Below are positions 31,865-40,856 of a stretch of DNA of 64,000 bases, one piece after another. A program made the translations under genes and the position numbers. Each line of letters opens with the position of its first letter. The first letter of the stretch is position 1. A model generated the notes under the pieces. It worked only from the letters and a program-made list of their open reading frames with translations. It ran no database searches and was not told the origin of the DNA. This DNA is from an uncultured Caldilineaceae bacterium (lineage in GTDB: Bacteria; Chloroflexota; Anaerolineae; Caldilineales; Caldilineaceae): assembly GCA_958295915.1 (NCBI GenBank), contig OY282381.1, positions 2,564,722 to 2,628,721 of the forward strand, given 5' to 3'.

Positions 31865-33760
31865 ATGGAGAAGCGAAAAATTGTATTGCGCGCCACTGTA
31901 GGGCGCGACAGCGCGCCTCTTTCGAGCAGAGGCGCATTCAACAACCTCCGCGAGCGCTCGAATGGAGCGCAATTGAAGATCGCTGCGCTATTGGCTGCGC
32001 TGGCTCTACTGGTGGTTTCCTGTGCCCAAGGGGCCGCGCCCGCGTCTGAAGCGATGCCCGAGTCGGAGGCAGACACCGCCAGCACAGCTGGCGTCAAGGA
32101 TGTACCCAGAGAGCAGACTCTGATCGTTGGCTGGTGGGGCAGCGATGAGTTTGAAGAGTCGGAGATCTATACGCCCTTTGCCATCGGCGGCGACTTCCAA
32201 CGCGGCCTCAACGTCATCTATGAAGGGCTGGCCTACTGGAACGCCTTCAAAGACGAGACGATTATGTGGCAGGCCAAGAGCTTTGACTACAATGAAGACT
32301 ACACCGAGTTGACCATCGCCTTGCGGCCTGAGGTGATGTGGAGCGATGGCACGCCCTTTACCGCCCATGACGTAGTCTATACCGTCAACCACCTTCGAGA
32401 TATCGGTGGCGAGGTGCGGTTCGGGAACGAGATCCAGCAGTACACCAAAGAGGCCGTTGCGCTTGACGATCACACGGTCCTGATCACCTTGAACTTTTCC
32501 TTCCCCCGCTACCATGACCGCTTCTTTGTCTGGAAGTGGGACTCCGGCGCCTTTCCCATCATGCCCAAGCATATCTTCGAGGGTAAAGATTGGTCCACCT
32601 TTACCCACTATGACATCGAAAATGGCTGGCCGGTCACCACTGGTCCCTTAAAGGTGGTCTTCTCATCGCCGCAACAGAAGATGTTCGACCGGCGGGACGA
32701 CTGGTGGGCTGTTGAGTCCGGCTTGACCGACGAGCTCAACATGGAGCGCGTGATGTTCGTGGTCGCGGGCACCGATCAGTCACGCCTTATCGAGCTTGTG
32801 ACCAGCAACCAGATCGATATCACCGAGTTGCAGGGCGCCTCAATCCGGCTGGCTGTGGAACGGAATCCCAAGGTCACGGCCCACTATGGACGCCAGGCCC
32901 CCTACGGCTATGTGGACTGGTGGGCCCAGGCTCTGTGGCTGAACAACGAGATGGCGCCCTACGACAACGCCGATGTGCGCTGGGGTATCAGCTACCTGAT
33001 CGATCGTCAACAGATCGCTGATGTCGCCTACGAGGGTCTGACCAGCCCCAACCCCATGCCCTATCCACCCTATCCCGGTCTGCTACAGTACACAGAATCG
33101 ATCTCTGACCTGATCGAGCAGTACGATACCAACGAGTACAACCCGGAAAAGGCCGCGGCGCATCTCGAAGCGGCCGGTTATAGCAAGAATGCCGATGGGA
33201 TGTGGGCGGACGCCAATGGCGAGACCCTAAAGGTGCCGCTCGAGTCCTGGTTCGCCTGGAACGCGCCGGCCGAGGTATTGGTCGAGCAGCTGAAACGCGG
33301 CGGGATCGATGCCGAGTTGACCACGCCGCCCGATGCCTGGGACCGCTTTGTCTCCAAGACACACGCCGCCTTCCCTGCTGGCCACACCGGCAGCCTCAAG
33401 GAACCGTACGAGGCGCTCAATCTGTACACCTGTGGCAAAGAGGGCGGACCAGCCTCCAACTGGGCCTCGAACCAATCGCTGTGGTGCAACAGCGATTTCG
33501 ACGAGATCGTGTTGGAAATGTCACAGGTGCATCCGGACGATACCGAGACCATGAAGGCACTCTTCCGGCAGGCGATGGAGATCTGGCTGCCAGATCTGCC
33601 ATCAATTCAACTGTTCAACTGGAAGCACAACATGGCCATGAACCAGACCTACTGGGAAAACTGGCCGACCGTTGACAGCAAGGATGGCGAGTATGTCAAC
33701 GAAGCGCCCCAGCTTCTGGGCTTCCATCTGGTACTGCTTCATCTGGAGCAGGCTGAATAG
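31865..33760 (+). CDS. Peptide-type ABC transporter solute-binding lipoprotein (SBP family 5), importer 2
   Basis: A 631-residue lipoprotein. ATG 31865 follows AGGAGAAGC. The signal peptide has an unusually long n-region: residues about 6-15 (IVLRATVGRD) are an in-frame R1 repeat and 17-26 (APLSSRGAFN) an R2 hairpin, before the hydrophobic core and lipobox LLVVSCAQ (Cys about 53). The mature domain has LRPEVMWSDGTPFTAHDVVYTVNHL and other family-5 features. A start downstream of the repeats would lack a ribosome-binding site and AUG. It heads a B-C-D-F transporter operon. Ligand unknown. Confidence 0.92.
   Translation: MEKRKIVLRATVGRDSAPLSSRGAFNNLRERSNGAQLKIAALLAALALLVVSCAQGAAPASEAMPESEADTASTAGVKDVPREQTLIVGWWGSDEFEESEIYTPFAIGGDFQRGLNVIYEGLAYWNAFKDETIMWQAKSFDYNEDYTELTIALRPEVMWSDGTPFTAHDVVYTVNHLRDIGGEVRFGNEIQQYTKEAVALDDHTVLITLNFSFPRYHDRFFVWKWDSGAFPIMPKHIFEGKDWSTFTHYDIENGWPVTTGPLKVVFSSPQQKMFDRRDDWWAVESGLTDELNMERVMFVVAGTDQSRLIELVTSNQIDITELQGASIRLAVERNPKVTAHYGRQAPYGYVDWWAQALWLNNEMAPYDNADVRWGISYLIDRQQIADVAYEGLTSPNPMPYPPYPGLLQYTESISDLIEQYDTNEYNPEKAAAHLEAAGYSKNADGMWADANGETLKVPLESWFAWNAPAEVLVEQLKRGGIDAELTTPPDAWDRFVSKTHAAFPAGHTGSLKEPYEALNLYTCGKEGGPASNWASNQSLWCNSDFDEIVLEMSQVHPDDTETMKALFRQAMEIWLPDLPSIQLFNWKHNMAMNQTYWENWPTVDSKDGEYVNEAPQLLGFHLVLLHLEQAE
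31880..31909 (-). repeat. R1 palindromic repeat, copy 7 (inside binding-protein gene)
   Basis: A 30-nt R1 copy with a single substitution at the first base, translated in the n-region of the importer 2 binding-protein signal as IVLRATVGRD. Confidence 0.92.
31913..31935 (-). repeat. R2 hairpin, copy 5 (inside binding-protein gene)
   Basis: A perfect R2 core in minus orientation, followed by ATTCAAC, three bases after the R1 copy. It is in frame, read as APLSSRGAFN. Confidence 0.92.
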
Positions 33761-33773
33761 CTGAGGTGCATAG

Positions 33774-34778
33774 ATGTGGGCCGCCGGCTACCTTCTAAAG
33801 CGCGTAGCCTTTTTCTTCTTGATCGTATGGACGGCCGCGACGGTGAACTTCTTCCTGCCGCGGCTGTCCGGCCAGGACCCCATCCGCGAACGTATGATCA
33901 AGCAGGTGCAGTCGGGCCGCGCCTGGGGCAAGGGCATCGAAGAGATGGTCGAAGTGTACAACGTCAAATTCGGCCTGGACAAGCCCCTTTGGCAACAGTA
34001 CCTGACCTACCTAGGGGATGTGAGCCGGTTTGATCTGGGTCATTCTATCGCCTTCTACCCCAAGTCGGTCAAGGAGATCCTGCGCCAAGCCCTGCTTTGG
34101 ACCATTGGTCTCCTGACGACGACAACACTTCTTGCCTTTGTGTTCGGAACTCTTTTTGGGTCTCTTGTCGCCTGGACCCGGGCGCCCCTCTGGCTGCGTT
34201 CCCTGGCTCCGCCGATCATGACCTTGGCGGCCATACCTTACTACCTTCTGGGGCTGATCCTTCTGTTCGTCTTTGCCTTCGAACTGCGTTGGTTCCCCGG
34301 GCATGGCGGCTATCGCATCGGTACCATCCCCAACTTGAGCTGGAGTTTTGTCCTTGAAGCCGTGGAACATGCCATCCTGCCCGCACTATCCATCCTCCTG
34401 TCGAGCCTTGGCTTCTGGGCCATCGCCATGCGCGGCATGATGGTCACAGTCGAAGGCGAGGATTACATGACCTTGGCCGAAGCCAAAGGCATTAAGAACC
34501 GCCGTCTGTTCTTCGACTACGGGCTGAGAAACGCCATCCTGCCCCAGATCACCTCACTGGCTCTGGCCATGGGGTATGTGTTTTCCGGCGCCCTCCTGGT
34601 TGAGGTTGTGTTCGGTTTCCCCGGTATCGGCACCGTGCTCTTCAACTCCATCAAGGGCGTGGACTATCCGGTCATCCAGGGTATCGTATTGACGATCATC
34701 CTCACGCTGGCCACCACGACTCTGATCCTGGATCTAACCTTGCCGATGTTGGATCCACGCATTCGAAGGCGGGCGTAG
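33774..34778 (+). CDS. Peptide-type ABC permease, DppB-like (importer 2)
   Basis: A 334-residue permease beginning AAGYLLKRVAFFFLIVWTAATVN, with FDLGHSIAFYPKSVKEIL, the loop DYMTLAEAKGIKNRRLFFDYGLRNA and VEVVFGFPGIGTVLFNS near the C-terminus. ATG 33774 follows GAGGTGCATAG and lies 13 bp after the binding-protein stop. It is fused neither to other subunits nor truncated. Confidence 0.94.
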   Translation: MWAAGYLLKRVAFFFLIVWTAATVNFFLPRLSGQDPIRERMIKQVQSGRAWGKGIEEMVEVYNVKFGLDKPLWQQYLTYLGDVSRFDLGHSIAFYPKSVKEILRQALLWTIGLLTTTTLLAFVFGTLFGSLVAWTRAPLWLRSLAPPIMTLAAIPYYLLGLILLFVFAFELRWFPGHGGYRIGTIPNLSWSFVLEAVEHAILPALSILLSSLGFWAIAMRGMMVTVEGEDYMTLAEAKGIKNRRLFFDYGLRNAILPQITSLALAMGYVFSGALLVEVVFGFPGIGTVLFNSIKGVDYPVIQGIVLTIILTLATTTLILDLTLPMLDPRIRRRA

Positions 34779-35639
34779 ATGGAGATATCGACGCGCCATA
34801 GCGTGTTGGGCTACCTGCGCCGTAACCCGGCCTTGGTTTTGGGGCTAGGGCTGCTTCTGGCGCTGTTGCTGTTTGCGGTCATCGGCCGGCTGCTTGTGGA
34901 CATTGACACAGCCGCGCCCCTCTCCGCGCCTCCCTACCGACCTCCATCTGCAGAATACCCGCTGGGCACCGATAAGGTGGGCCGGGATCTGCTGTCGGTC
35001 ATGATCGTCGGCACACCGCTCACACTCCGCGTTGGGCTGCTGGCCGGTGTGTTGGGCGTGGGCTTCGCCAGCGTGCTCGCTTTCGCCGGCGCCTATTACG
35101 GGGGCTTTGTTGACGCCGTCATCCGCCTGGTGGTAGACGTCGGACTGACCATTCCCAGCATCCTGATTCTGATTCTGATCGCCATCGCCCTCAGAGGTGT
35201 CAACCCCACAGAGATGGCCCTGATCGTGGCTGCCACGGCCTGGCTGTGGCCCACGCGCACCATCAGGTCGCAGGTTCTGTCCTTGAAGGAGCGAGCCTAT
35301 GTAGATGTGGCCCGGATGTCGGGTATGCGCGGGCGAGAGATCATCGTTCGCGAACTCATGCCCAACCTCATCCCCTTTATCGTGGCCAATCTGGTCAACA
35401 CGACAGCCGCGGCCATCCTGGCCACAATCGGCATGGAGGCCCTGGGGCTAGGCCCGACATCCCACCCTACCTTGGGCATGACCATCTACTGGGTCATCCT
35501 CCATGCCGGTGTGCTTGGCGGATATTGGTGGTGGTGGCTATCCCCCGTGGTGATCATTGTACTGATCTTTATCGCCCTCTACTTGACTTCTGTCGGCATG
35601 GACGAACTGGCGAATCCCAGGTTGAGGAGAAGCGTATGA
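34779..35639 (+). CDS. Peptide-type ABC permease, DppC-like (importer 2)
   Basis: A 286-residue permease with LGTDKVGRDLLSVMIVG, the loop KERAYVDVARMSGMRGREIIVRELMPNLIP and a C-terminus ending MDELANPRLRRSV. Its ATG directly abuts the DppB-like stop, and its TGA overlaps the ATG of the ATPase gene by four bases, indicating coupled translation. Confidence 0.94.
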   Translation: MEISTRHSVLGYLRRNPALVLGLGLLLALLLFAVIGRLLVDIDTAAPLSAPPYRPPSAEYPLGTDKVGRDLLSVMIVGTPLTLRVGLLAGVLGVGFASVLAFAGAYYGGFVDAVIRLVVDVGLTIPSILILILIAIALRGVNPTEMALIVAATAWLWPTRTIRSQVLSLKERAYVDVARMSGMRGREIIVRELMPNLIPFIVANLVNTTAAAILATIGMEALGLGPTSHPTLGMTIYWVILHAGVLGGYWWWWLSPVVIIVLIFIALYLTSVGMDELANPRLRRSV

Positions 35640-36667
35640 CGTCGCACAATCTGCAGGTGCGCAATCTGCGGGTCTATTATCACACCCCGCGCGGCGCAGT
35701 CAAAGCTGTGGATGATGTCAGCTTCAACCTCAAGGCGGGAGAGCGCTTCGGTCTGGTCGGGGAGTCCGGATCGGGCAAAACCACCCTGGTTATGGCCCTG
35801 CTGCGCATGATCAAGCCGCCTGGACAGATCGAATCTGGTCAGGTCTGGCTGGATGGCCAAGACGTGATGGCGCTTTCGGAGGAGGAGATGCGGCAGTTGC
35901 GTCTTGCAGGGATTGCCCTGGTGGCGCAAGGTTCCATGAACTCGCTCAATCCCGTAACCCGCATCAAGCGCCAACTGATTGATGGCATGAAGGACCACGC
36001 CTTCGCCTCCACTGAGGGCACGGCTCATGAGCGACACGGACGGAATGACAAGGGCGGAAAAATGAGCCGGCGAGCGCTGGATGCGCATGCGCGCGATCTT
36101 CTGACAAGGGTGGGATTGGAGCCGCAGGTGGCCGCCATGTACCCGCACGAGTTGAGCGGCGGGATGAAGCAACGGGTCTGTATTGCCATGGCCATCAGCT
36201 TGCGCCCCAAGCTGATTATCGCCGACGAACCGACCAGCGCCCTGGACGTCGTCGTGCAGATGCAGGTGATGGAGACCTTGCGCCGTGTGCAGGAAGAGGT
36301 GGGGGCAGCTGTTATCCTGGTAGGCCACGATATGGGCCTCATGGCCCAGTTTGTGGAACGAGTAGGCGTCATGTATGCCGGCAAACTGGTAGAGGTGTCT
36401 CCGGTTCGGGATATCTTCAGGCGCCCCCTGCATCCCTATGCCCAGTTGCTCATCGACAGCGTGCCATCTCTGGAAGAAAAAGATGATCTGGAAGGCATAC
36501 CGGGCTTGCCCCCTTCTCTGCTCGAACGGCCGTCAGGCTGCCTCTTCCATCCAAGATGCCCACATGCCACCGCTGCCTGCGCAGCGCAGGAGCAGGCGCT
36601 GCAAGAAGTGCAGCCGAATCGCTGGGTAGCCTGTCATCTGGTAGAGTCAATTCACAAAAATTTCTAG
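35636..36667 (+). CDS. Peptide-type ABC ATPase, DppD-like (importer 2)
   Basis: A 343-residue ATPase starting at ATG 35636 (ATGA overlap; GAGGAG upstream). Walker A GESGSGKT, signature LSGGMKQR, Walker B LIIADEPTSALDV and VGHDMG are present. An insert of about 25 residues (about 118-145, HAFASTEGTAHERHGRNDKGG) between Walker A and the signature is unusual for DppD and rich in charged residues. The C-terminal GCLFHPRCPHATAAC pattern is kept. Confidence 0.94.
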   Translation: MTSHNLQVRNLRVYYHTPRGAVKAVDDVSFNLKAGERFGLVGESGSGKTTLVMALLRMIKPPGQIESGQVWLDGQDVMALSEEEMRQLRLAGIALVAQGSMNSLNPVTRIKRQLIDGMKDHAFASTEGTAHERHGRNDKGGKMSRRALDAHARDLLTRVGLEPQVAAMYPHELSGGMKQRVCIAMAISLRPKLIIADEPTSALDVVVQMQVMETLRRVQEEVGAAVILVGHDMGLMAQFVERVGVMYAGKLVEVSPVRDIFRRPLHPYAQLLIDSVPSLEEKDDLEGIPGLPPSLLERPSGCLFHPRCPHATAACAAQEQALQEVQPNRWVACHLVESIHKNF

Positions 36668-36750
36668 TTTCTGGTTTTTAGTGTAGGGGCGCGGGCCTTG
36701 CTGGGCATTCAAATTGCCCCTACTGGCAACTGACAACTAAAAACTGCTTT
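36661..36750. repeat. Mixed R3/R5 repeat between ATPase genes
   Basis: AGTTTCTGGTTTTTAGTG is followed by TAGGGGC...GCCCCTA (36684-36723) and then AACTGACAACTAAAAACTGC. The end of the DppD-like gene reaches the first bases. This 100-bp spacer is the only long gap in the importer 2 operon. Confidence 0.7.
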
Positions 36751-36769
36751 GCCGAAAGCTCACACAAGC

Positions 36770-37804
36770 ATGAGTGCGTTGCTCGAAGTTCAGCATATCA
36801 CCAAAATCTTCGGTGGAGGCCTGTTTAGCCGTAGCCGCACCGTGGCGTTGGAAAACTTTTCATTGGCCATTGACAGCGAGCCACCTTCCATTACAGCCGT
36901 GGTCGGAGAAAGTGGCAGCGGCAAAACGACGCTGGCCCGCATCCTCCTGGGGCTGGAGACGCCAACCGAGGGGCAGGTACTCTATCAGGGAAAGAATCTG
37001 CGCGCGCTGTCGGATGCGGAATGGCACACGTTCCGGCGCGATGTGCAGGTCATTTTCCAGGATCCGTTCGAGGTGTACAACCCTTTCTACAAGGTAGACC
37101 ATGTTCTGACAACGCCCATCGCCAAATTTGGCTTGGCCAAATCGCGGCAGGAGCGCCAAGCCCTGATCGAGGAGGTGCTGCATGCTGTGGGGTTGCGTCC
37201 AGAAAACACCTTGGGCCGACGTCCACACCAGTTGAGCGGCGGACAGCGACAGCGCATCATGGTGGCGCGCGCGCTGCTGTTGCGCCCGCGCCTGATCGTG
37301 GCCGATGAACCGGTGTCTATGATCGATGCCTCGCTGCGCGCCACAGTCTTGGGCAACCTGCGTCAATTGAACGAGGAGTTTGGTATCTCTGTACTCTATA
37401 TCACCCACGACCTCACCACAGCCTATCAGATCAGCGAAAACATTATTGTCATGTACGCCGGCTCTGTGGCCGAGGCCGGGGATGTCGACCTCGTGGTGCA
37501 GCGGCCGCAGCATCCGTACACGCAGTTGCTGATCGGCTCCGTTCCTCAGCCTGACCCAGACCGTCGCTGGAATATAGAGGCGATGGCAGCTTCGTCGGCG
37601 CTCCCGACGCGTGAGAATACCTGTTGTAAATTCGTCAAGCGCTGTCCTCATGCCATGCCGAAATGCGCTGAAAGCGCGCCGCCCCTGTTTCAAACGGATC
37701 AACACCGGTTGGCGGCCTGTTATCTGCATGAGGAATCCCCGTCGATTTCTGCTGAGGATATGGTGTCGGTATTCGTCGGGCGCGGCGATAACGCCAGAGC
37801 TTGA
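36770..37804 (+). CDS. Peptide-type ABC ATPase, DppF-like (importer 2)
   Basis: A 344-residue ATPase. Walker A GESGSGKT, signature LSGGQRQR, Walker B LIVADEPVSMIDA and YITHDLT. The usual SALDV after Walker B is SMIDA, a variant known among OppF proteins. C-terminal CKFVKRCPHAMPKC carries the Cys pattern. ATG 36770 has only a weak upstream site; TTG 36749 is an alternative that would add spacer codons. Confidence 0.93.
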   Translation: MSALLEVQHITKIFGGGLFSRSRTVALENFSLAIDSEPPSITAVVGESGSGKTTLARILLGLETPTEGQVLYQGKNLRALSDAEWHTFRRDVQVIFQDPFEVYNPFYKVDHVLTTPIAKFGLAKSRQERQALIEEVLHAVGLRPENTLGRRPHQLSGGQRQRIMVARALLLRPRLIVADEPVSMIDASLRATVLGNLRQLNEEFGISVLYITHDLTTAYQISENIIVMYAGSVAEAGDVDLVVQRPQHPYTQLLIGSVPQPDPDRRWNIEAMAASSALPTRENTCCKFVKRCPHAMPKCAESAPPLFQTDQHRLAACYLHEESPSISAEDMVSVFVGRGDNARA

Positions 37805-37832
37805 ATATACCATTGTGATACGCGCGCATTTC

Positions 37833-37855
37833 GCGCCTCTTTCGAGCAGAGGCGC
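37833..37855 (-). repeat. R2 hairpin, copy 6
   Basis: A perfect R2 core followed by ATTGAAC, 28 bp after the importer 2 operon. As a strong hairpin at the operon end it could stabilise or terminate the transcript. Confidence 0.92.
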
Positions 37856-37983
37856 ATTGAACAGTTTCTACGTCCCTTCTTCCCCCTCGACGAGGAGATA
37901 CCCGATCTCGAGATACCGATTGTGATGGGGTGAGAAGGTTGTGGGCGAGGGGCGACACAGGAAAGGGAAGGGACAGCGCCGCC

Positions 37984-38394
37984 ATGAAAGCCACTCTCTG
38001 GAACATCGGCATGAAAGTCGATGACATAGATAGCGAAATCACCTTCTGGGAAAACCTCGGGGGCACTCTGGCGCTTCGTGAAACATTGACAACGCCCGAC
38101 GGGGAGGAGGTCGACTACGCCTTCCTGGATTTTGGCGGGACACGCATTTTTCTTACCCCGAAGACGGTCTTCGAGGACAAACTAGGCCACCAACTTATGC
38201 CCGGCCTGACGCACGCCGTATTTGAAGTGGAAGATTTGGATGAGGAATACGGACGGCTCACCGAGATGGGCCTGGACGTTCTGGTGGAGCGGATGGAGAT
38301 CAGCGCCGACTTTGGTTCGCGCCGGCTGGCATTCTTCCGCTCACCCAACGGCATGGTCTTTGAAGTGCTGCAAATCCTCGAATCAACAATCTGA
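37984..38394 (+). CDS. VOC superfamily protein
   Basis: A 136-residue VOC protein beginning MKATLWNIGMKVDDIDSEI, with FWENLGGTLALRE, GLTHAVFEVEDLDEEYGRL and a closing RSPNGMVFEVLQ that carries the usual metal-binding Glu. The first-strand His is replaced (NIGMKV), so metal binding is uncertain. ATG 37984 is preceded by AAGGGA. It lies 80 bp before the PhyH gene. Confidence 0.86.
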   Translation: MKATLWNIGMKVDDIDSEITFWENLGGTLALRETLTTPDGEEVDYAFLDFGGTRIFLTPKTVFEDKLGHQLMPGLTHAVFEVEDLDEEYGRLTEMGLDVLVERMEISADFGSRRLAFFRSPNGMVFEVLQILESTI

Positions 38395-38473
38395 ATGCGG
38401 TGCAGGCAGGACGCGAACGGGGCAGAATAGCCCTTCTGATAGCCATCGAGAGATCCAGGAGAGCATACATAAC

Positions 38474-39268
38474 ATGAAACTCAACGACACTCAGATTGCG
38501 CAGTTTGATGAACAGGGCTATCTGTTTTTCCCAGGTTTATTGGACAACGATGAAGTGGCGATTTTGCAGAGGGCGCTGTCGGACATCCTGAATCGCCAGG
38601 CGCCAGAAGTGATCTCTGAGAAAGGAGACCCATCCGCGGTCAGGCTGGCCTTTGGCGCGCATGTGTATTCCGAACCGTTCCGGCGTCTCTCTCTGCTCCC
38701 CCGTCTCTTGAACCCGGTTTGCCAACTGTTACGGGATGATGTCTATCTCCATCAGAGCCGTTTGAATCCCAAACAGGGCTTCGGCGGGGGCGCGTCCTGG
38801 GACTGGCATCAGGATTACCCGCCCTGGCATACGATCGACGGCATGCCTGAGCCGAAATGCGTTATGGTGTCCGTGTTCATCGACGATTGCACAGCGGTCA
38901 CGTCGCCGCTCCTGGTCGTGCCAGGCTCGCAGCGCCATGGCCTTCTCGACGCTCAGCTTCACCAAGACGCGAAAGGGAGAGGGTATGCGCTGCATCATAT
39001 TGATCATGCTACCCTGGAACGGATCGCCGAAGAGAGCGGGATCGAAGCGTTAATCGGGCCGGCGGGGTCGGTCGCATTCATCCACTGCAACGTGCTGCAC
39101 GGTTCGGCGAACAATGTCTCCCCGTGGCGGCGGGCGATCATGTACTTGATTTACAACGCCGTCAGCAACGCCTGCACCGGCACGGAACGCCCGTGGTATC
39201 AAAACAACCGTGATTTCACGCCACTGCAGCCGCTCGACGACGCGTGTGTGAAGGCTAACTGCAGCTAG
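38474..39268 (+). CDS. Phytanoyl-CoA dioxygenase (PhyH) family oxygenase, ectoine-hydroxylase-like motif
   Basis: A 264-residue Fe(II)/2-oxoglutarate oxygenase. WDWHQDYPPWHTIDGMP (His112, Asp114) resembles the WHSDF..WH..DGMP block of ectoine hydroxylase; the distal His is in HCNVLHGSANN, and Arg in WRRAIMYLIYN. AGGAGAG precedes ATG 38474. The last residues (ANCS) and the stop are supplied by an R6 repeat, so the original C-terminus may have been altered. Substrate is not known; no ectoine genes are nearby. Confidence 0.9.
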   Translation: MKLNDTQIAQFDEQGYLFFPGLLDNDEVAILQRALSDILNRQAPEVISEKGDPSAVRLAFGAHVYSEPFRRLSLLPRLLNPVCQLLRDDVYLHQSRLNPKQGFGGGASWDWHQDYPPWHTIDGMPEPKCVMVSVFIDDCTAVTSPLLVVPGSQRHGLLDAQLHQDAKGRGYALHHIDHATLERIAEESGIEALIGPAGSVAFIHCNVLHGSANNVSPWRRAIMYLIYNAVSNACTGTERPWYQNNRDFTPLQPLDDACVKANCS

Positions 39269-39286
39269 TCAGAAAGTTGAGTACTG
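39253..39286 (+). repeat. R6 repeat, copy 2
   Basis: GGCTAACTGCAGCTAGTC followed by AGAAAGTTGAGTACTG, matching 6812-6845 with two mismatches. It overlaps the last codons and the stop codon of the PhyH gene. Confidence 0.75.
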
Positions 39287-39346
39287 TGCCGATGGACGAA
39301 TTCCGCGCATACGGACTCTGCAGCGTACTCATCTGGAGTAAATAGA

Positions 39347-40390
39347 ATGAGATATCTGCCCGCCACCCAGTTGCAAGAGATCGGCGCCCAGATCTTGGAT
39401 GCCGCCGGCTCGCCCCCCACTGAATCCGTAACTGTCACCGACGTGCTCGTGCGCGCCAATCTGCTCGGGCACGACTCCCATGGGGTGATGCGCATACCAC
39501 AATACGTCAATGAGATTCGCAATGGCGAGATCAGACCAGGCACGCCCATCGAGATCGAACGCGAGACGCCAGCTTCAGCCGTCATCCAGGCGCACCAAGG
39601 CTGGGGTCCCGTAATCGCCCGGCAGGCCATGCAACTCGCCATTGACAAGGCCCGCCGGGTTGCCATCGGCTCCGTTGTCGTGCGTGGCAGTCAGCACGTG
39701 GGACGGGTGGGCGAATACCCTACCATGGCCGCCGAGGCGCAGATGATCGGCATGGCCGTCGTCAACTCCTACGGCCGCACCGGTTCAGTCGCCCCGTGGG
39801 GCGGCACTGAGCGACGTCTGTCCCCCAATCCCATCGCCTTCGCCATACCGAGTGGCGAGCCATGGCCTGTTATGGTCGATATTACGACATCCGTATTCCC
39901 TGAAGGCAAAGTGCGGGTTACACGCTACGCGGGCAAACAGTTGCCGCCCGGCGTCATCATCGATTCCGCCGGCAACCCGACCACCGACCCGGCGGCCTTC
40001 TACGGCCCACCGGAGGGAGCGCTCCTGCCCTTGGGCGGCATCGTAGGGCACAAAGGCTACGCGCTTGGCATCGTGGCCGAGTTACTCGCCGGCGCACTGT
40101 CTGGCGCCGGCTGCACCGGCAAAGAAACCGAGGACAAGGGCAACGGCATCTTCTTTCAAGCCATCAACATCGCTGCCCTGCTCCCATACGAAGAGTTCAT
40201 CCAAACCGTCCAGGAGCAGATTGCCTGGGTAAAATCCTCGCGCAAGAAACCTGACGTCAGCGAGATCCTCTTCCCCGGCGAACCTGAATACCGTGTCGCC
40301 CAGCAACGCAGCGCGCAAGGCATCCCAGTGGAAGATAGCATTTGGCAAGAGTTGGTCGAGACGGCAGCCAGTCTTGGTGTACCGATTTAG
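39347..40390 (+). CDS. Ldh family (malate/L-lactate/ureidoglycolate-type) NAD(P)-dependent dehydrogenase, copy 1
   Basis: A 347-residue enzyme of the Ldh2/MDH2 family, unrelated in fold to classical LDH. The opening ANLLGHDSHGVMRIPQYV has the conserved His45, and NPIAFAIPSG, GGIVGHKGYALGIVAELLAGALSG and PGEPE are family blocks. Substrates in the family include malate, L-lactate, 2,3-diketogulonate and 3-dehydro-sugar acids. GGAG lies 9 nt before ATG 39347. A paralog is at 47279. Confidence 0.92.
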   Translation: MRYLPATQLQEIGAQILDAAGSPPTESVTVTDVLVRANLLGHDSHGVMRIPQYVNEIRNGEIRPGTPIEIERETPASAVIQAHQGWGPVIARQAMQLAIDKARRVAIGSVVVRGSQHVGRVGEYPTMAAEAQMIGMAVVNSYGRTGSVAPWGGTERRLSPNPIAFAIPSGEPWPVMVDITTSVFPEGKVRVTRYAGKQLPPGVIIDSAGNPTTDPAAFYGPPEGALLPLGGIVGHKGYALGIVAELLAGALSGAGCTGKETEDKGNGIFFQAINIAALLPYEEFIQTVQEQIAWVKSSRKKPDVSEILFPGEPEYRVAQQRSAQGIPVEDSIWQELVETAASLGVPI

Positions 40391-40407
40391 GCTGGCGCGC
40401 AGGAGCC

Positions 40408-40697
40408 TGCGCGTCGCTATCGTCAAGGTTTCCTATACCGGTGACCAGGACTCTTTCAAGGCCTTGGTGGATGCCTGTCCCAGACCGGTGGTGGTCGCTG
40501 GCGGCCCCAAAAAGGAGACCGTACGCGCTGTGCTCGAGATGGTAGAAGATGCCATAGACTGTGGCGCGGCCGGGGTTGCCTTGGGGCGCAACATCTGGCA
40601 GAATTCCGATCCTGCTAAGATGACGGCCGCTCTGGTCGATATCATTCATCACCGAAAAACCGTCGCCGAATTACAGTTGCCTATCGAATGGCTATAA
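40408..40697 (+). pseudogene. C-terminal fragment of a DhnA/LsrF-type aldolase
   Basis: Encodes IVKVSYTGDQDSFKALVDACPRPVVVAGGPK and CGAAGVALGRNIWQNSDPAKM, the last third of class I aldolases of the DhnA/FbaB/LsrF group. The catalytic Lys of VKVSYTGD is present, but the N-terminal two thirds are missing. It directly follows the Ldh-type gene (17 bp), whose insertion or a deletion may have removed the rest. No start or ribosome site is visible. Confidence 0.83.
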
Positions 40698-40708
40698 GAG
40701 GTTCCGTT

Positions 40709-40735
40709 AGTGGTCAGTGATCCGTACTGACCACT
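40709..40735. repeat. R3-type perfect hairpin
   Basis: AGTGGTCAGT-GATCCGT-ACTGACCACT: a 10-bp perfect stem with a 7-nt loop, just beyond the aldolase fragment. It has the same design as 10236-10261. Confidence 0.82.
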
Positions 40736-40750
40736 AGCCACTGATTTTGG

Positions 40751-40779
40751 TTGATATGATCATGCAAGTGGCATAAACT
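40751..40779 (+). promoter_or_regulatory. Probable promoter of the 2-hydroxyacid dehydrogenase gene
   Basis: TTGATA at 40751-40756, a 17-nt spacer, TAAACT at 40774-40779. An R1 repeat lies between this site and the gene, within the leader. Confidence 0.5.
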
Positions 40780-40795
40780 CTATTGAGGATACCAT

Positions 40796-40825
40796 ATCGC
40801 GCCCTACAGTGGCGCGCACTATAAC
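40796..40825 (+). repeat. R1 palindromic repeat, copy 8
   Basis: A 30-nt R1 copy with substitutions in the first base and the tail (CACTATAAC). It falls in the predicted 5' leader of the dehydrogenase gene, 22 bp before its ribosome-binding site. Confidence 0.9.
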
Positions 40826-40856
40826 CCTCTCGCGACCAACGAAGGAGGTCAATGCA

